Program-made: the position numbers and the translations under genes
NCBI GenBank assembly: GCA_016647705.1
Contig: CM028326.1
Coordinates: 17,609,901-17,673,900, forward strand
Origin: Eucommia ulmoides
Lineage: Eukaryota; Streptophyta; Magnoliopsida; Garryales; Eucommiaceae
Direction of reading: 5' to 3'
Length of the DNA: 64,000 nt
Part shown: piece after piece, positions 49,174-59,644 of the stretch
Layout: each line of letters begins with the position of its first letter
How positions within the stretch are numbered: position 1 is the stretch's first letter
Notes under the pieces: model-generated
Told to the model about the DNA's origin: nothing
Database searches by the model: none
What the model saw: the letters and a program-made list of their open reading frames with translations, nothing else

Positions 49174-49484
49174 AGGTGGCCAGATCTAGTGGCTGATGGA
49201 CGACGGAGCGACAGTGATGGCGTTGGCGAGGCCGATGGAGACGGGGCCGATGTGCAATGAACCTCGATGGTGATGGAAGTGGTGGTAGCCACCAACAAGA
49301 AGAGAGCAAAAGGGAAAGAAGAGAGTGAGAAAGAGAGAGAGAAGGAAGACCTCTTAGCTTTGGCCAAAGGTGATGGTGATAGAGCGGCGAAGGCAATGGA
49401 GCAAGATGAGCACTGAGAGGAAGATGAACTAATGAAGATGAAATCAAGCGATGAAAGAGAGAGTGAGGGTTGATGAAAAAGTGG
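49174..49484 (-). other. Possible 5' exon of the captured gene
   Basis: On the minus strand a CT-rich leader precedes a frame with a hydrophobic segment, FPFALFLLVATTTSITIEVH, then a Ser/Pro/Thr-rich stretch. It looks like a signal peptide, but the frame opens with TTG, not ATG. A similar G-rich (plus strand) stretch is at 48420-48680. Low confidence. Confidence 0.25.
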
Positions 49485-51374
49485 TGGTAGCGCGGGAAAA
49501 ACACGCCGCTACTTACACTCGCAAGTATACGAGGCCTAAGTTTTAGTATAGTGTGATCGTTAAGATCGGGTTATCGTATCCACAGGGATTGTTGTTGTTA
49601 CTATCGAATACCGCGTTTGTCGTGACCTAATTTTATCTAGGCGAAAAGCAAATGCAATTAATTAATTAAACTAATACTAATATATCCTAAATTAACTACA
49701 CTATTATGTTAATATGTTTTAGGGTGAAGAATTGTATAGGGATTAACGTGTTTACAAATACGTGTTCGATTCCGATTTACTCGCGTTTACGTTGTTCGAC
49801 CTATTTGACAACCTCGGTACGTAAACTCCGCTGCCACCTCTTTCGAGTGTAAGACGAGAGAATACATGACTTCGAGTCAACGGAGAAGTCCTCCTCAACG
49901 TCTTAACGACCCTAGGTCACGTGAGTCTCGCCCAGCGTCATTGATTGCACACAATCCAACTCCCTCCCGGGTTATTGGATCGTCGCGTTGTATTTACCCT
50001 ATCGACAATCTCCGTTCTAAAATTCCCTCGCCACCTCTTCCGAGTGTAAGATGAGGGATATAACACAACTTCGAGTCAACGAAGAGGTCCCCCTCAACGT
50101 CTTAACGACCCTAGGTAGTGTGTGTCTTGCCCAACGTCATCGATTGTCCACGATTCAAACCCCGACCGGGTTATAGAATCGTGGCGTTTGTTTACCGTAA
50201 TCCGAATCCGGGGTTTTGTCAAAACCTCGTATTCTCCATTTATCAATCCAAGCATAATAAACAAATAATACGATAAATACAATCAAACTACGAAGAACAA
50301 TCACAAACGAAACACCGAAATCATCCAAACAACGTATTTATAAATATTAGGTTAATCCCTACTACAATCCATATTTAACTCAGGGCCATAGCCACATATA
50401 CAATGAAATAACGAGCTAAATATGCTCACATACTCATAAGATAAAAAAATAAGGAAAAACGATCGAAGAACTTAGCCTCGTCTGAAGATAAACCGCTAAG
50501 AACGCTCAACGATCGATTCGCCGTCTTCTCCACTTCGGGATGCGAGCTCCACACCTAAAATTCCTAACCCTTGGCTTAAATATAGCCTAAGGGGCTCAAA
50601 AATGCAAGAGAGAGGAGCGAGATGGAGAGAAGGGAAAAATAATATCCTAAAAGATCTCAAAATATCTAATAAATATCAAGGGTGTGCTGCAGGATTTTCG
50701 CCTAGGCGAATAAAACTTCGCCTAGGCGAAGTTAAGTCGGTTAACTTTCTGCCGAAAATTCGCCTAGGCGTAGAAAAATTCGCCTAGGCGAAGTTACTGC
50801 AGGTTTGAAATTTTGTTTTGGCTGTAACTTCTTCATCCGAACTCTGATTTAGGTGATTCAAAAACCTATAGAAAGATAAGAAAAATATATACAACTTCCA
50901 TGTTTTGAGTATTTCCAAAATAGGATTGAATTATAGTTCAAAATAGCCTTGAAGTTACAGCACCTATACCGGCTTTGCAGGTTTGGTGACCGCCTAGGCG
51001 AAGAAGTAGGCTGTGGACTTGGAAATGTTTCTACTAGGGTTTCCACCTAGGCGGAGGAATTTCCTGCCTAGGAGGTGGGCTATCAGTAGCCTTTTGTCAT
51101 TCTCAGCATCTTCACTGCCTAGGCGGAGGTCTGGACGCCTAGGCGGTGGGCTTGCTTCATATTTTTGTCTCCTTGCTTGTTTATCCACCGTAACTTCAAC
51201 TCGCCTTCGGTTCGATCTCATCATTTTTGCTCCAATTTCCTATCTTTTTGCTCCACACGCCTGATTTATACAAAAAGTATAAAAACTAATTAAAACATAA
51301 TAAAAAATAATTATAAACATATTCGAAAACTAACCAATTCAGATTGGAAATAGATAGGTTTTTCACACCTATCA
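49485..51374 (-). repeat. Solo LTR of an Athila-like element
   Basis: 1890 bp, TGGTAGCGCG to CACCTATCA. It has the family landmarks TACTTACACTCGCAAGTATA, the AACGACCCTAGGTCA blocks (two) and CGCCTAGGCG palindromes at 50698-51150. Flanks AGTGG (49480-49484) and AGAGG (51375-51379) match at four of five positions. No internal region, so it is a solo LTR. It is nested in the CACTA element. Confidence 0.78.
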
Positions 51375-52635
51375 AGAGGATTTCGGGAGTGGGAACACCA
51401 AAATTTTCCACAGACTTTTTTTTTTTTTTTATGTGGGTTAAGTTTAGCCCAATTCTAATTTTTTTTTTTATTTTATTATTATTATTATTATTAATTTTTT
51501 TCAATTTATTTTAATATATGTATTAGGGAACCATTAAGTAACCTATAATTAAATAATTAAATTATAATAGGACACAAAATTGTGCCCTAATATAATTTAT
51601 GTTTTTAGGGCACTATTTTATGTCTTTTTACATTATATATAGATATTAATTTATTTAATTACTAATTAAATTCTATTGGGACACTATTTTGTGTGCTTTA
51701 AATATTTGATTATAGGACACACTACATATAGTGTTCCAAAAAGTACATTTATAGGGCATAAGACATATAGTGTCCTAAAAAATTGACTTTTATGCGACAC
51801 TTTCAATTTTGTGCCCCAAAAAGTACCTTTATAGGACACAATATATATAGTGTCCTAAAAGAAGTGCCCTTATAGGCAGTTTTTGTTGTAGTGACCCTCG
51901 CAATGACAGGGACACATTCTGGAATCCACAACGCCACACTGGAACATACGCCGACTACGGCTCCTCCCTGGAATGTCATTTACACCCAGGGAGAAGCGAG
52001 AAGCCCCGTAGGGACATGCTGCTCTCAGCTCAGCGCCGTGCCCTCAGCGATCAGTTTCAAGGACTCAACCGTTCACCTTGATCGGCTCTCATTTTCACCA
52101 TGTTCCTTCTCTAAGACTCTACAGATCTCTACGCTTCTCTACCAACTCACCACTACAAGCGTGACAAAGGCCTGCAGGCTTCACTAAATGGGCCCAAAAT
52201 CCCAAGCCTAACGATTATCTCATAAACGCCCCAGATTATCGGCAAACACAAGGTTTCGACTAATTAATTGTGTTTAGGCCCGACTAATCATCTCCAACGC
52301 CTATATATATCGGGGACTATGTAAGCCCAAGGTACATTTGAACATACTTATATTACACGCTAGTTCATTTTCTTACTTGCTATATTCTATACCTTTTCTC
52401 TATGTGTACTAATTACCACGCCAGAGGGGCTTCACCGGGACAAACTCCGGTCTGATCCTTTTGCAGGTATACTCCCTAAGGAGTAGGACTCTGTACACAG
52501 CAAGTCAATCCTCCCATGACCCAGCACAACTCACCCGAAGAATTTCCAACCGATGACTCCACCTCAGTAGGAGAACCCACCCGTCATCCGACTGGATCAT
52601 ACTCGAGGTGTGTACCAGTTTTATGACCAACAGTT

Positions 52636-52653
52636 TGGCGTCATCTGTAGGAA
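52636..52653 (+). other. Primer-binding site of the TAT-type element
   Basis: TGGCGTCATCTGTAGGAA, a degenerate form of the TGGCGCCGTCTGTGGGAA site, three bases after the LTR end. Confidence 0.75.
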
Positions 52654-52694
52654 CCAAGCAAAAAGCCTTCCCCTGATCACTACTCTCTGCTCAG

Positions 52695-54520
52695 TTGAGC
52701 TTGAGTGATCACATGGTCCAGTTAGATAAACACAAAATGGAAGAACGAGAAGACATATCGAAAAATCCAAGCGCATACCCACTAACTCCCACCAACGAGG
52801 ATAACTGCCCGCCCCATGGTCAGGAAGGACTATCAACTTTGCCACCTGGGGATGCGGGACAGACCTTAGGAACTGTGGAGGCATCTTACGTTGATCTCTT
52901 TGAGCGCCAAATACAAGAGTTCAAGTCAAATGTACAACTTATCCTCGCGTGCTTGTCACCGCCCCCTGGTCAGGGTGGACCAGCCCTCCAACCTGCAACG
53001 CCCGAGGGGCCACCCTAAGACCACGATATTTTTGTGGACACTCTAAACGGGCAAGAGCCCGAGGGCCTCCCTCCGTCTCGCAACCTTGAGTTTGTAAGAC
53101 TAGAGAGTGCCCCCCCGGCAATGCCGAGATCTCTAGCTCTTTCGCCACGCAAATTTGTGCCAAGGGATATGTTGGTGTCCCCTAATGGTCATGTTTTTCA
53201 TCAGCCTTCCAGGTCTGATCATAGAGGTCGGCGTAATCGTGAGGTTGACTGCTACTCACCTCCCTCCCATCACCTTGTGGCCTAAGCTATGGACAGTCGA
53301 ATCTAGAGACAGCCTCGAGTAGGAGAGGCTGTGGAACGCCTCCTGGACAACATAGAAGCCCGTCTCCAGGAGGTGCAAGGAGGCCAGGTAGGACCGAGTA
53401 TTATTCCAGAGGTGAAATCTCCTTTTGTGGATGAGGTTCTGGAAGAAGTAGCATCGAGGCACTTCACCCAACGCCATATGAGTCTGTATGATGGGACTTC
53501 AGATCTCCTTGACTACCTGTCTGTGTTCAAGTCTCATATGGACATGTAGGTGGCCTCTGCAGCTTTATAGTGTAGAGCCTTTCCTATCACTCTTATAGGA
53601 GCTGCAAGATCATGGTTCCAGGGTTTGAATCTAGTGCCCATCTCTACCTTTAGAGAACTCGATCACTTGTTCCTGGCTTATTTCAGCCGTTCCCGGCAAA
53701 GGCCAAGGACTGTGGCTCATATCCTTACTCTTCGGCAAAAGCCCACTGAATCTTTAGATGATTACGTCGAGTGTTTCAACCGAGAAGCAAATATGTGCGA
53801 CGACCTTCTTGACGTTGTTGTGCTAAATGTCTTTGTTGACGGACTCCAGTATCACAGATTATCCTACGACCTCTACTCCAACCCTGCTTTAACTCTCGAT
53901 TAAGCTCTAGACCGCGGGACTAGATTTCATGGTACTGACCTCCATGTTGCAACCAGGAGAGGGAAAGAAAGAGTAAACAGGCCAAGAGAACCAGGGAATG
54001 GAGGTTCGAATCAAGCCCAAGGCTCAAGAAGATTACGAGCTGAAGGAAGATTTAGACCCCTGCCTGGAGACAGGAGGCCATTTCCTCCTTCAAGGCGTCA
54101 CCAACTAGAGTTCACCCCGCTCACGACCTCATGGCCACCGTCTTCAAAGAAAACTTAGGGTAAGACTTCTTCCCTCCTCCGTCGCCCCTGAGGAAAAGAC
54201 TGGTCGGGAGATCGATGACCCAATATTGTGAGTTCCACCCAGACCGAGGTCACTCCATAGAGAACTATTTCCAGCTCCAACAGGATATTGAAACTCTTGT
54301 CCAAAGAGGCTATCTACGGAACTACGTCCAGAGAGGAAATCAGGTGCAATCTGACGGGGATGAACCACGGGGAGAGCCCTGGGCCCAGAGAAAAAGGGGG
54401 AACCGCAACTGTCCACCGCCCCGAGGGGCTGAGGCCGAAGAGAATCACCAACGCGTGGATGGTAAAGTTAACCACATCGATGGCGGATTTAACTCTACAG
54501 ACATACAGAGTCGCTAGGGT
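52695..54520 (+). pseudogene. Decayed TAT-type gag
   Basis: The N-terminal frame starts near 52695. The capsid-like gag domain is at 53331-53903 (HMSLYDGTSDLLDYLSVFKS, AARSWFQGL, FLAYFSRSRQRPRT, ESLDDYVECFNREAN). The C-terminal part at 54215-54517 has a CxxH-type YCEFHPDRGHSIE followed by QRGYLRNYVQRGNQ, usual just before the protease in TAT elements. Stops at 53547, 53568 and 53901, plus a frame change before 54215, break it. The protease that should follow is absent. Confidence 0.82.
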
Positions 54521-56731
54521 CACACATCTGAGTACATACGATCTTGAAACAGAAAAGAATGTGTCGCTCAAGCACCCGCAAAATGCTAATTAGCTGAAGT
54601 GCAACTTCTGTAGGGATGATCTACTTTTGTGAACAACTTCCAGTTTGTACAAAGTATTGTACTTTTTCTTATCAAAATAAAAAATGTGTTTTATACAATA
54701 TGCCTTGTGTTTTCTCTGGTCAACGGCATTCCGACCCCCTAAGTCGTGTCCCGGCTCCTAACGTCACGAGTGATTCTCCACGGTTACATTCTGACCCCCT
54801 GAGTCGTATCCTGACTCTCGGCGTCGTGAGTGTTATCCATGGTTGTATTCTAACCCCCTGAGTCGTATTTTGGCTCTTAGCGTCACGAGTGGTTCTCCAC
54901 GGTTACATTCCGACCCCTTGAGTTGCATCCCAGCTCTAAGTGTCGAGAGTGATTCTCCACGGCTGTATTCCGACCCCTAGGGATGTATCTCAACTCTTGG
55001 TATCGCGAATGATTCTCCACAGTTGCATTCTGACCCCCGAGTCGCGGATAATTCTCTACCCAACGTCCTAACTCTCGGCGTCATGAGTAACTCTCCGTAA
55101 GTCTCATCCTGGCGCTCAGCGCTGAGGGTGACAACTAGACCTTCTCTGAAAGTCAATAGTCCATACCCAGGGATAAACCTAGGTCATCCACCAAGGGCGG
55201 GGCATTGATTGGGTCTGAGGGCTTGCAGCCAAGTACCTTTTCCTACCAGTCAACTATGAGTCCGGCGTTCTAAAAGGGAAGATGCTCCTACATGGACTAA
55301 ATAGAGATAACTTGAAAGGGTTCTTGAATGAGCCTGACTATGAAGAACTCCCCGATGACCGGCCACAAGGGTCCAACTAGCGTGTTGTGCCCTTGTGGAC
55401 CGAGAGGATCAGGCACCCTAGGAAGTCTTACTCCTAAGTCCACGACACAATTTCCTTGCAATCAGCTTATGTCCCGGACTGGGGGGCTAGTGGTCTATGG
55501 TCTTGGGTAGAGACGTAAGAAATTTTCAAAATTTTACAACTTTGAAAACAGGATCAAACAGAAAAGCGACTTGGCGAAAACGTCGAGAAAAAAAAGTGGA
55601 CTCTGAAGTACCCTGGCTATGCCACTCTGAAGCTTACATGCTAGCATACATAAAAATAGAAAAAAGTGAAAATGAGTCTACAATGCCCTGAGTGCTGAAA
55701 AAGTGATGGTCCGAGCTCAGTCCTCTTCACCCACGTTGCGAGGAACGTCCGTGCGAGAAGAAGTGAAGTCAATCTCGCCCTCCTCGGGGGCCCTCTCATC
55801 AGCATTGTCTGCCTTGATGCCCTTGTGTGTGGCACCATCTAGGGGTTCAGCCTCAGTGCCCCGTAACCGGAACTATCAATTTTGACGGGCACCATCCTGT
55901 CGCACTATTGCTAGTCGGCATAGTCTGGGTAGCGACGGACACCGCCCTACCGTGTTACTCTTAGCTGGTAAGGTCCAGTGACAATCTTCTCCAAGAATGT
56001 CGTCCAGGAGTGTCATCCAGAAATTGCACCACGTCTCCTCGGGTCGACGTCATCTAATCCGGCTCCCCCTGTCCTGCTATACTGCCTCAGGTCGATTGCC
56101 TCAAGCTGAGTACTAGCCCCCTTAGGCCAGCTTATGCTTTCCCAGGGGCCAACATGAGGGGGAGAGGGGCAGCGAAGAGGGGCTGCCCTTCTTCCCCCTC
56201 TTTTTGTTTTGTTTTTTCCTAGGGGGCCAACTTTGTCCCCCTTAAATTTTAAATGAGGGGCGCAACCCCTCGCCTTCATGCTTGTTCGTAGTGCGCACTC
56301 TCCTAGGGCCTGTCTCAATTTTCTCCGCAGTGAATGTCAATCCGTGCTCAAGGCTTGTTTAAGGTAAACGTATGTCGCCTTGAAAAAAAAAAAAAAAAAA
56401 TCAGGGCTACCCTATCGTGCTACCTGACCCCGGACCCTAGCCATATGAGAGCCCATTTCAAATTAGCTCATCTAAAAAAGTTCAACTCTTGAAAAATTGT
56501 CATCCTGAAAATTAAAGAAATTCAGGACCGCCCTGCCATGCCACCTGACGCTAGACCCCGACCGTATGGAGGTCTATTTCGAATAAGCTCCTCAAGAAAA
56601 AACTAACTCTTGAAAAAATGTCGATTAGAGGTGTTTCTCACGCTTCGAAGTCTCCAAGACGCCCATTTTAGCCAGGAATTGATATCCCTGACCATCTCAT
56701 TTCTCTCGTCGCACAGGACTAGGGGGGCAAC
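54521..56731 (+). other. Non-coding 3' half of the TAT-type element
   Basis: No RT, RNase H or integrase. After the minisatellite (54715-55100) comes sequence with short frames of no recognisable family. An A19 run is near 56382. A ~120-bp block around GCCACCTGACGCTAGACCCC is imperfectly duplicated (about 56395-56510 and 56515-56630). The purine tract is at 56716-56731. Confidence 0.6.
54715..55100. repeat. ~62-bp minisatellite in the TAT-type element
   Basis: About six units of the type CATTCCGACCCCCTGAGTCG, TATCCTGACTCTCGGCGTCG, TGAGTGATTCTCCACGGTT, decaying towards the right end. Confidence 0.85.
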
Positions 56732-57529
56732 TAATGAGGGTGTTTTTTAGCACCTTTGAGTTAGCACTTGGGACTCAGCCACGTGTCATCCTTTACAATG
56801 ACAGAGACGCATTCCGAAATCCACAACACCACACTGGAACATACCCCGGCTATGGCTCCTCCCTGGAATCTCATTTGCACCCAGGGAGGAGCGAGGAGCC
56901 CTGTAGGGACGTGTTGCTCTAAGCTCTACGCCATGCCCTTGGCGATTAGTTTCAAGGACTCAGCCATTCACCTCGACCGACTCCCTTTTTTACCTTGTTT
57001 CTTCTCTAGGATTTCACGGATCTCTGCGCTCCTCCACCAGCTCACTGTCGCAAGCCTGACAAAGGCCCGCGGGCTTTGCCAAATGGGCCCAAAAGCCCAA
57101 GCCCAACGATTATCTCCTAAACGCCCCAGATTATCGGCTAAACACAAGGTTTCGACTAATTAATCGTGTTTAGACCCGACTAATTATCTTCAACGCCTAT
57201 ATATATCGGGGGCTATGTAAGCCCGAGGTACGTTTGAACATACTTACATTACGCGCAAGTTCATTTGCTTACTTGCTATATTCTGTACCTTTTCTCTCTG
57301 AGCACCGATTATCACGCCGGAGGGGCTTCACCAGGACAAACTCCGGTCTGAGTCTTCTGCAGGTACACTCCCTGAGGAGCATGACTCTGGACACAGCAGG
57401 TCAATCCCCTCAGGACCTAGCACAACTCACCCGAAGAATTTTCAACCAACGACTCCACCTCAGCAGGAGAACTCACCCGTCATCCGACTGGACCATACTC
57501 GAGGTGTGTACCTGTTTTATGCATCAACA
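56732..57529 (+). repeat. 3' LTR of the TAT-type element
   Basis: 798 bp, TAATGAGGGTG (first G changed to A relative to the 5' copy TGATGAGG) to ATCAACA. TATA box CCTATATATATCGG at about 57197, and the ACGCCGGAGGGGCTTCACCA block downstream. It is uninterrupted, so it shows the pre-insertion sequence for the CACTA element in the other LTR. Confidence 0.9.
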
Positions 57530-57534
57530 ATAAC

Positions 57535-59644
57535 TACTCGAATTTGTTGTTTACATGTGATAGTGAAGAAATTGAAAAAAATGAAAAACTCAAATAGCAT
57601 TGAAGATTAATGACTTTATGACTAGTCGAATTTGTTGGTTACATGTGATAGTTAAGAAATGTTAAAAATAAGAAAATCGAAGAGCTTAATCGTTTTGATG
57701 AATAGAAACTAATGGTCTTCAAGCCCATAGCAGAAGAAATTTTGCATGTGTACGAAGATTCAGTATGCTTAGATATGGTTTTTGCTTCCTGCCTAAGGAA
57801 ATTAAAGTGTGTTTTAAGGAAAGGCGTATATTATTCTATTCTGTCGTGAACTTGATGTCATTCAAGAATGTAATCATTGGTTAATATTGAGATTTTAATG
57901 AGGGGTGAATCTATGGAAATTACACTTTCACGCCTGTAGCATTACTTTAATGTGCGTAAGTATTTGGAAATTAAATTTAGGGATAATCAACTATTAGTCC
58001 AATTTTTAGGGTCGAATCCGCAATTAATCCTTTCTTATTATTAGGTTTAGAATTAGTCTCTTAAGTTGGATTTCGCTTGAGTTTTAATCCCGTATTGTAA
58101 AGATATTACAGGGATTGTAAGAAGAAGTTGACGAATAAATTCGATTTTATAATCAATATTAGTTAAACGTATATTAATTATAATTTAATAATTGTTATAT
58201 TTTTACATATATCTGTGTATTTTTTATTACTTGTACTTGTATAATATTAGTTACGTGTTACAATTACATATATCTGTATAATATTTGTGATATTTAATAA
58301 ATATTATACACAGAAATTAGTTAAATATTAATTACATGTATTTGTATGCTAAAACTAATTACATGTATTTTATTTGATTTTTGTTACGTTTAACAAAATT
58401 TTATACATAAAGTTATTACATGTTATAAAATACAATAATATTAGTAATATGTAACAAAATTTTACACACAAAATTGTTACATGTAACTACGTGTCTACAG
58501 GCACGTATAGTGAGTTTCCTCCTTTTTAAAATAGGCGGAATTAAAATAAAAGTTTTTTCCGCCTTTGTGATTTTTTTAAAATTAAGGGTGAAATAAGGAT
58601 CTCCCACCAATGCCCTTTAAATTTATTTGAAAGAATCTAAATATTAAGTTTTGCACGCCATTGGATCACTATTCATTTATTGATTGGTTAAATTTTATAA
58701 AAAAAAAAATACGAAATGAAATCATATACTTTTGAAAATCCTTTAATCCAGGATTTATATAATAGGGTTTGAAACTACTTGTTAATTTACGAATAAACCC
58801 TTTATCCTTTTCAGGAATATGAGAGAGGAAGAAGGGTCGCGAAGTAAAGTTATGTTTATTTTTATTTAAACGAATTTTTTAATCATTTTATGACCAAAGA
58901 AAACCAACAAAATAACATATTTTTAGAGTGAGATGTGTCATGTCCAGTTTACGCGCATCTCAATTAATCATCTCACCGTCAATCTTAAAAACGTATTTCT
59001 CATATCGTCCTGGTGCATTCAGAATTAAATTTAAAATTTAAAATTTAAAATTTAATTTCTAGAATGTTTCACAGGAGAATCAAATTCTGGTTGACAAAAA
59101 AATATCTCTCCCGACAACCGGATTAACACCTAATAGCAACAAAAATATCTTATCTTATATGATAAGGGAGATTGAAAATTTTCAACATAGCACCAATTAT
59201 TACCATCTTGATTTAAAAAAAAAAAAATTGAAAATTGGGGATGTGTTAAATGTCAAAATTGCACATTAAAGGTCAAAAAGGTCCTTTATTCCACCGATAT
59301 TTCATCTGTTTTCCTTGGATTGATATATGGACAGATGCATGGGCACAAGCAGACTCTCCTCTCCTCTCCTCCTTAGCTGGTTTATAATATTCTTTTCCTT
59401 TACTCCCTCCGCGTTAAAAGAATCCAAAGGCCAAACAGCAGCAGCGAAGATAAAAGCTGGCCCAGTAGAAAAGCAAATTAAAGCTTCCACTGTCATTGAC
59501 AAAAGAAGCATTTTTCTTTCCCCTTGAATATTTTATATACCTACTGCTTTTACATTTTCCACACCTTTGTTCTTCACTTTCCCTTCTTCTAAATCCAAAC
59601 ACCAAGAAACAAACAAGCACACGAGAGAAAGAGAGAGAGAGAGA
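57535..59644. other. Intergenic sequence upstream of the DUF1218 gene
   Basis: 57530-57590 and 57618-57660 are two copies of an ACTCGAATTTGTTG, ACATGTGATAG block. 58200-58500 is AT-rich with repeated TTACATGTATTTGTAT and GTTACATGTAAC motifs. No gene recognised. 59100-59640 is the likely promoter and leader of the gene that follows. Confidence 0.45.
59531..59540 (+). promoter_or_regulatory. TATA box of the DUF1218 gene
   Basis: TTTTATATAC about 110 bp before the start codon, followed by a pyrimidine-rich leader and a GA repeat (59620-59643) just before the ATG. Confidence 0.55.

Larger units (their letters stand above)
44784..51893. mobile_element. Non-autonomous CACTA (En/Spm) transposon with gene-like content
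   Basis: 7,110 bp with perfect 14-bp terminal inverted repeats CACTACAACAAAAA. Flanking 3-mers ACA and ACC fit a 3-bp target duplication with one change; the alternative intact LTR shows that ACC was the target. Subterminal regions (44800-45150 and 51520-51880) are dense in GTGTCCTATAAGGGCACTTA-type motifs in both orientations. No TNPA or TNPD transposase is recognisable. The inside holds exon-like segments, a TIR element, another CACTA-like end and an Athila solo LTR. Confidence 0.88.
44724..57529 (+). mobile_element. TAT-type Ty3 retrotransposon without pol, split by a CACTA element
   Basis: A perfect target duplication ATAAC (44719-44723 and 57530-57534). 5' LTR: 44724-44783 plus 51894-52632, about 796-799 bp. 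3' LTR: 56732-57529, 798 bp. Internal: primer site 52636-52653, decayed gag 52695-54520, then ~2.2 kb of repeats and non-coding sequence, and a purine tract GGACTAGGGGGGCAAC before the 3' LTR. No protease, RT, RNase H or integrase is recognisable. LTR divergence looks like ~15% by eye, so it is an old insertion. Confidence 0.9.
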
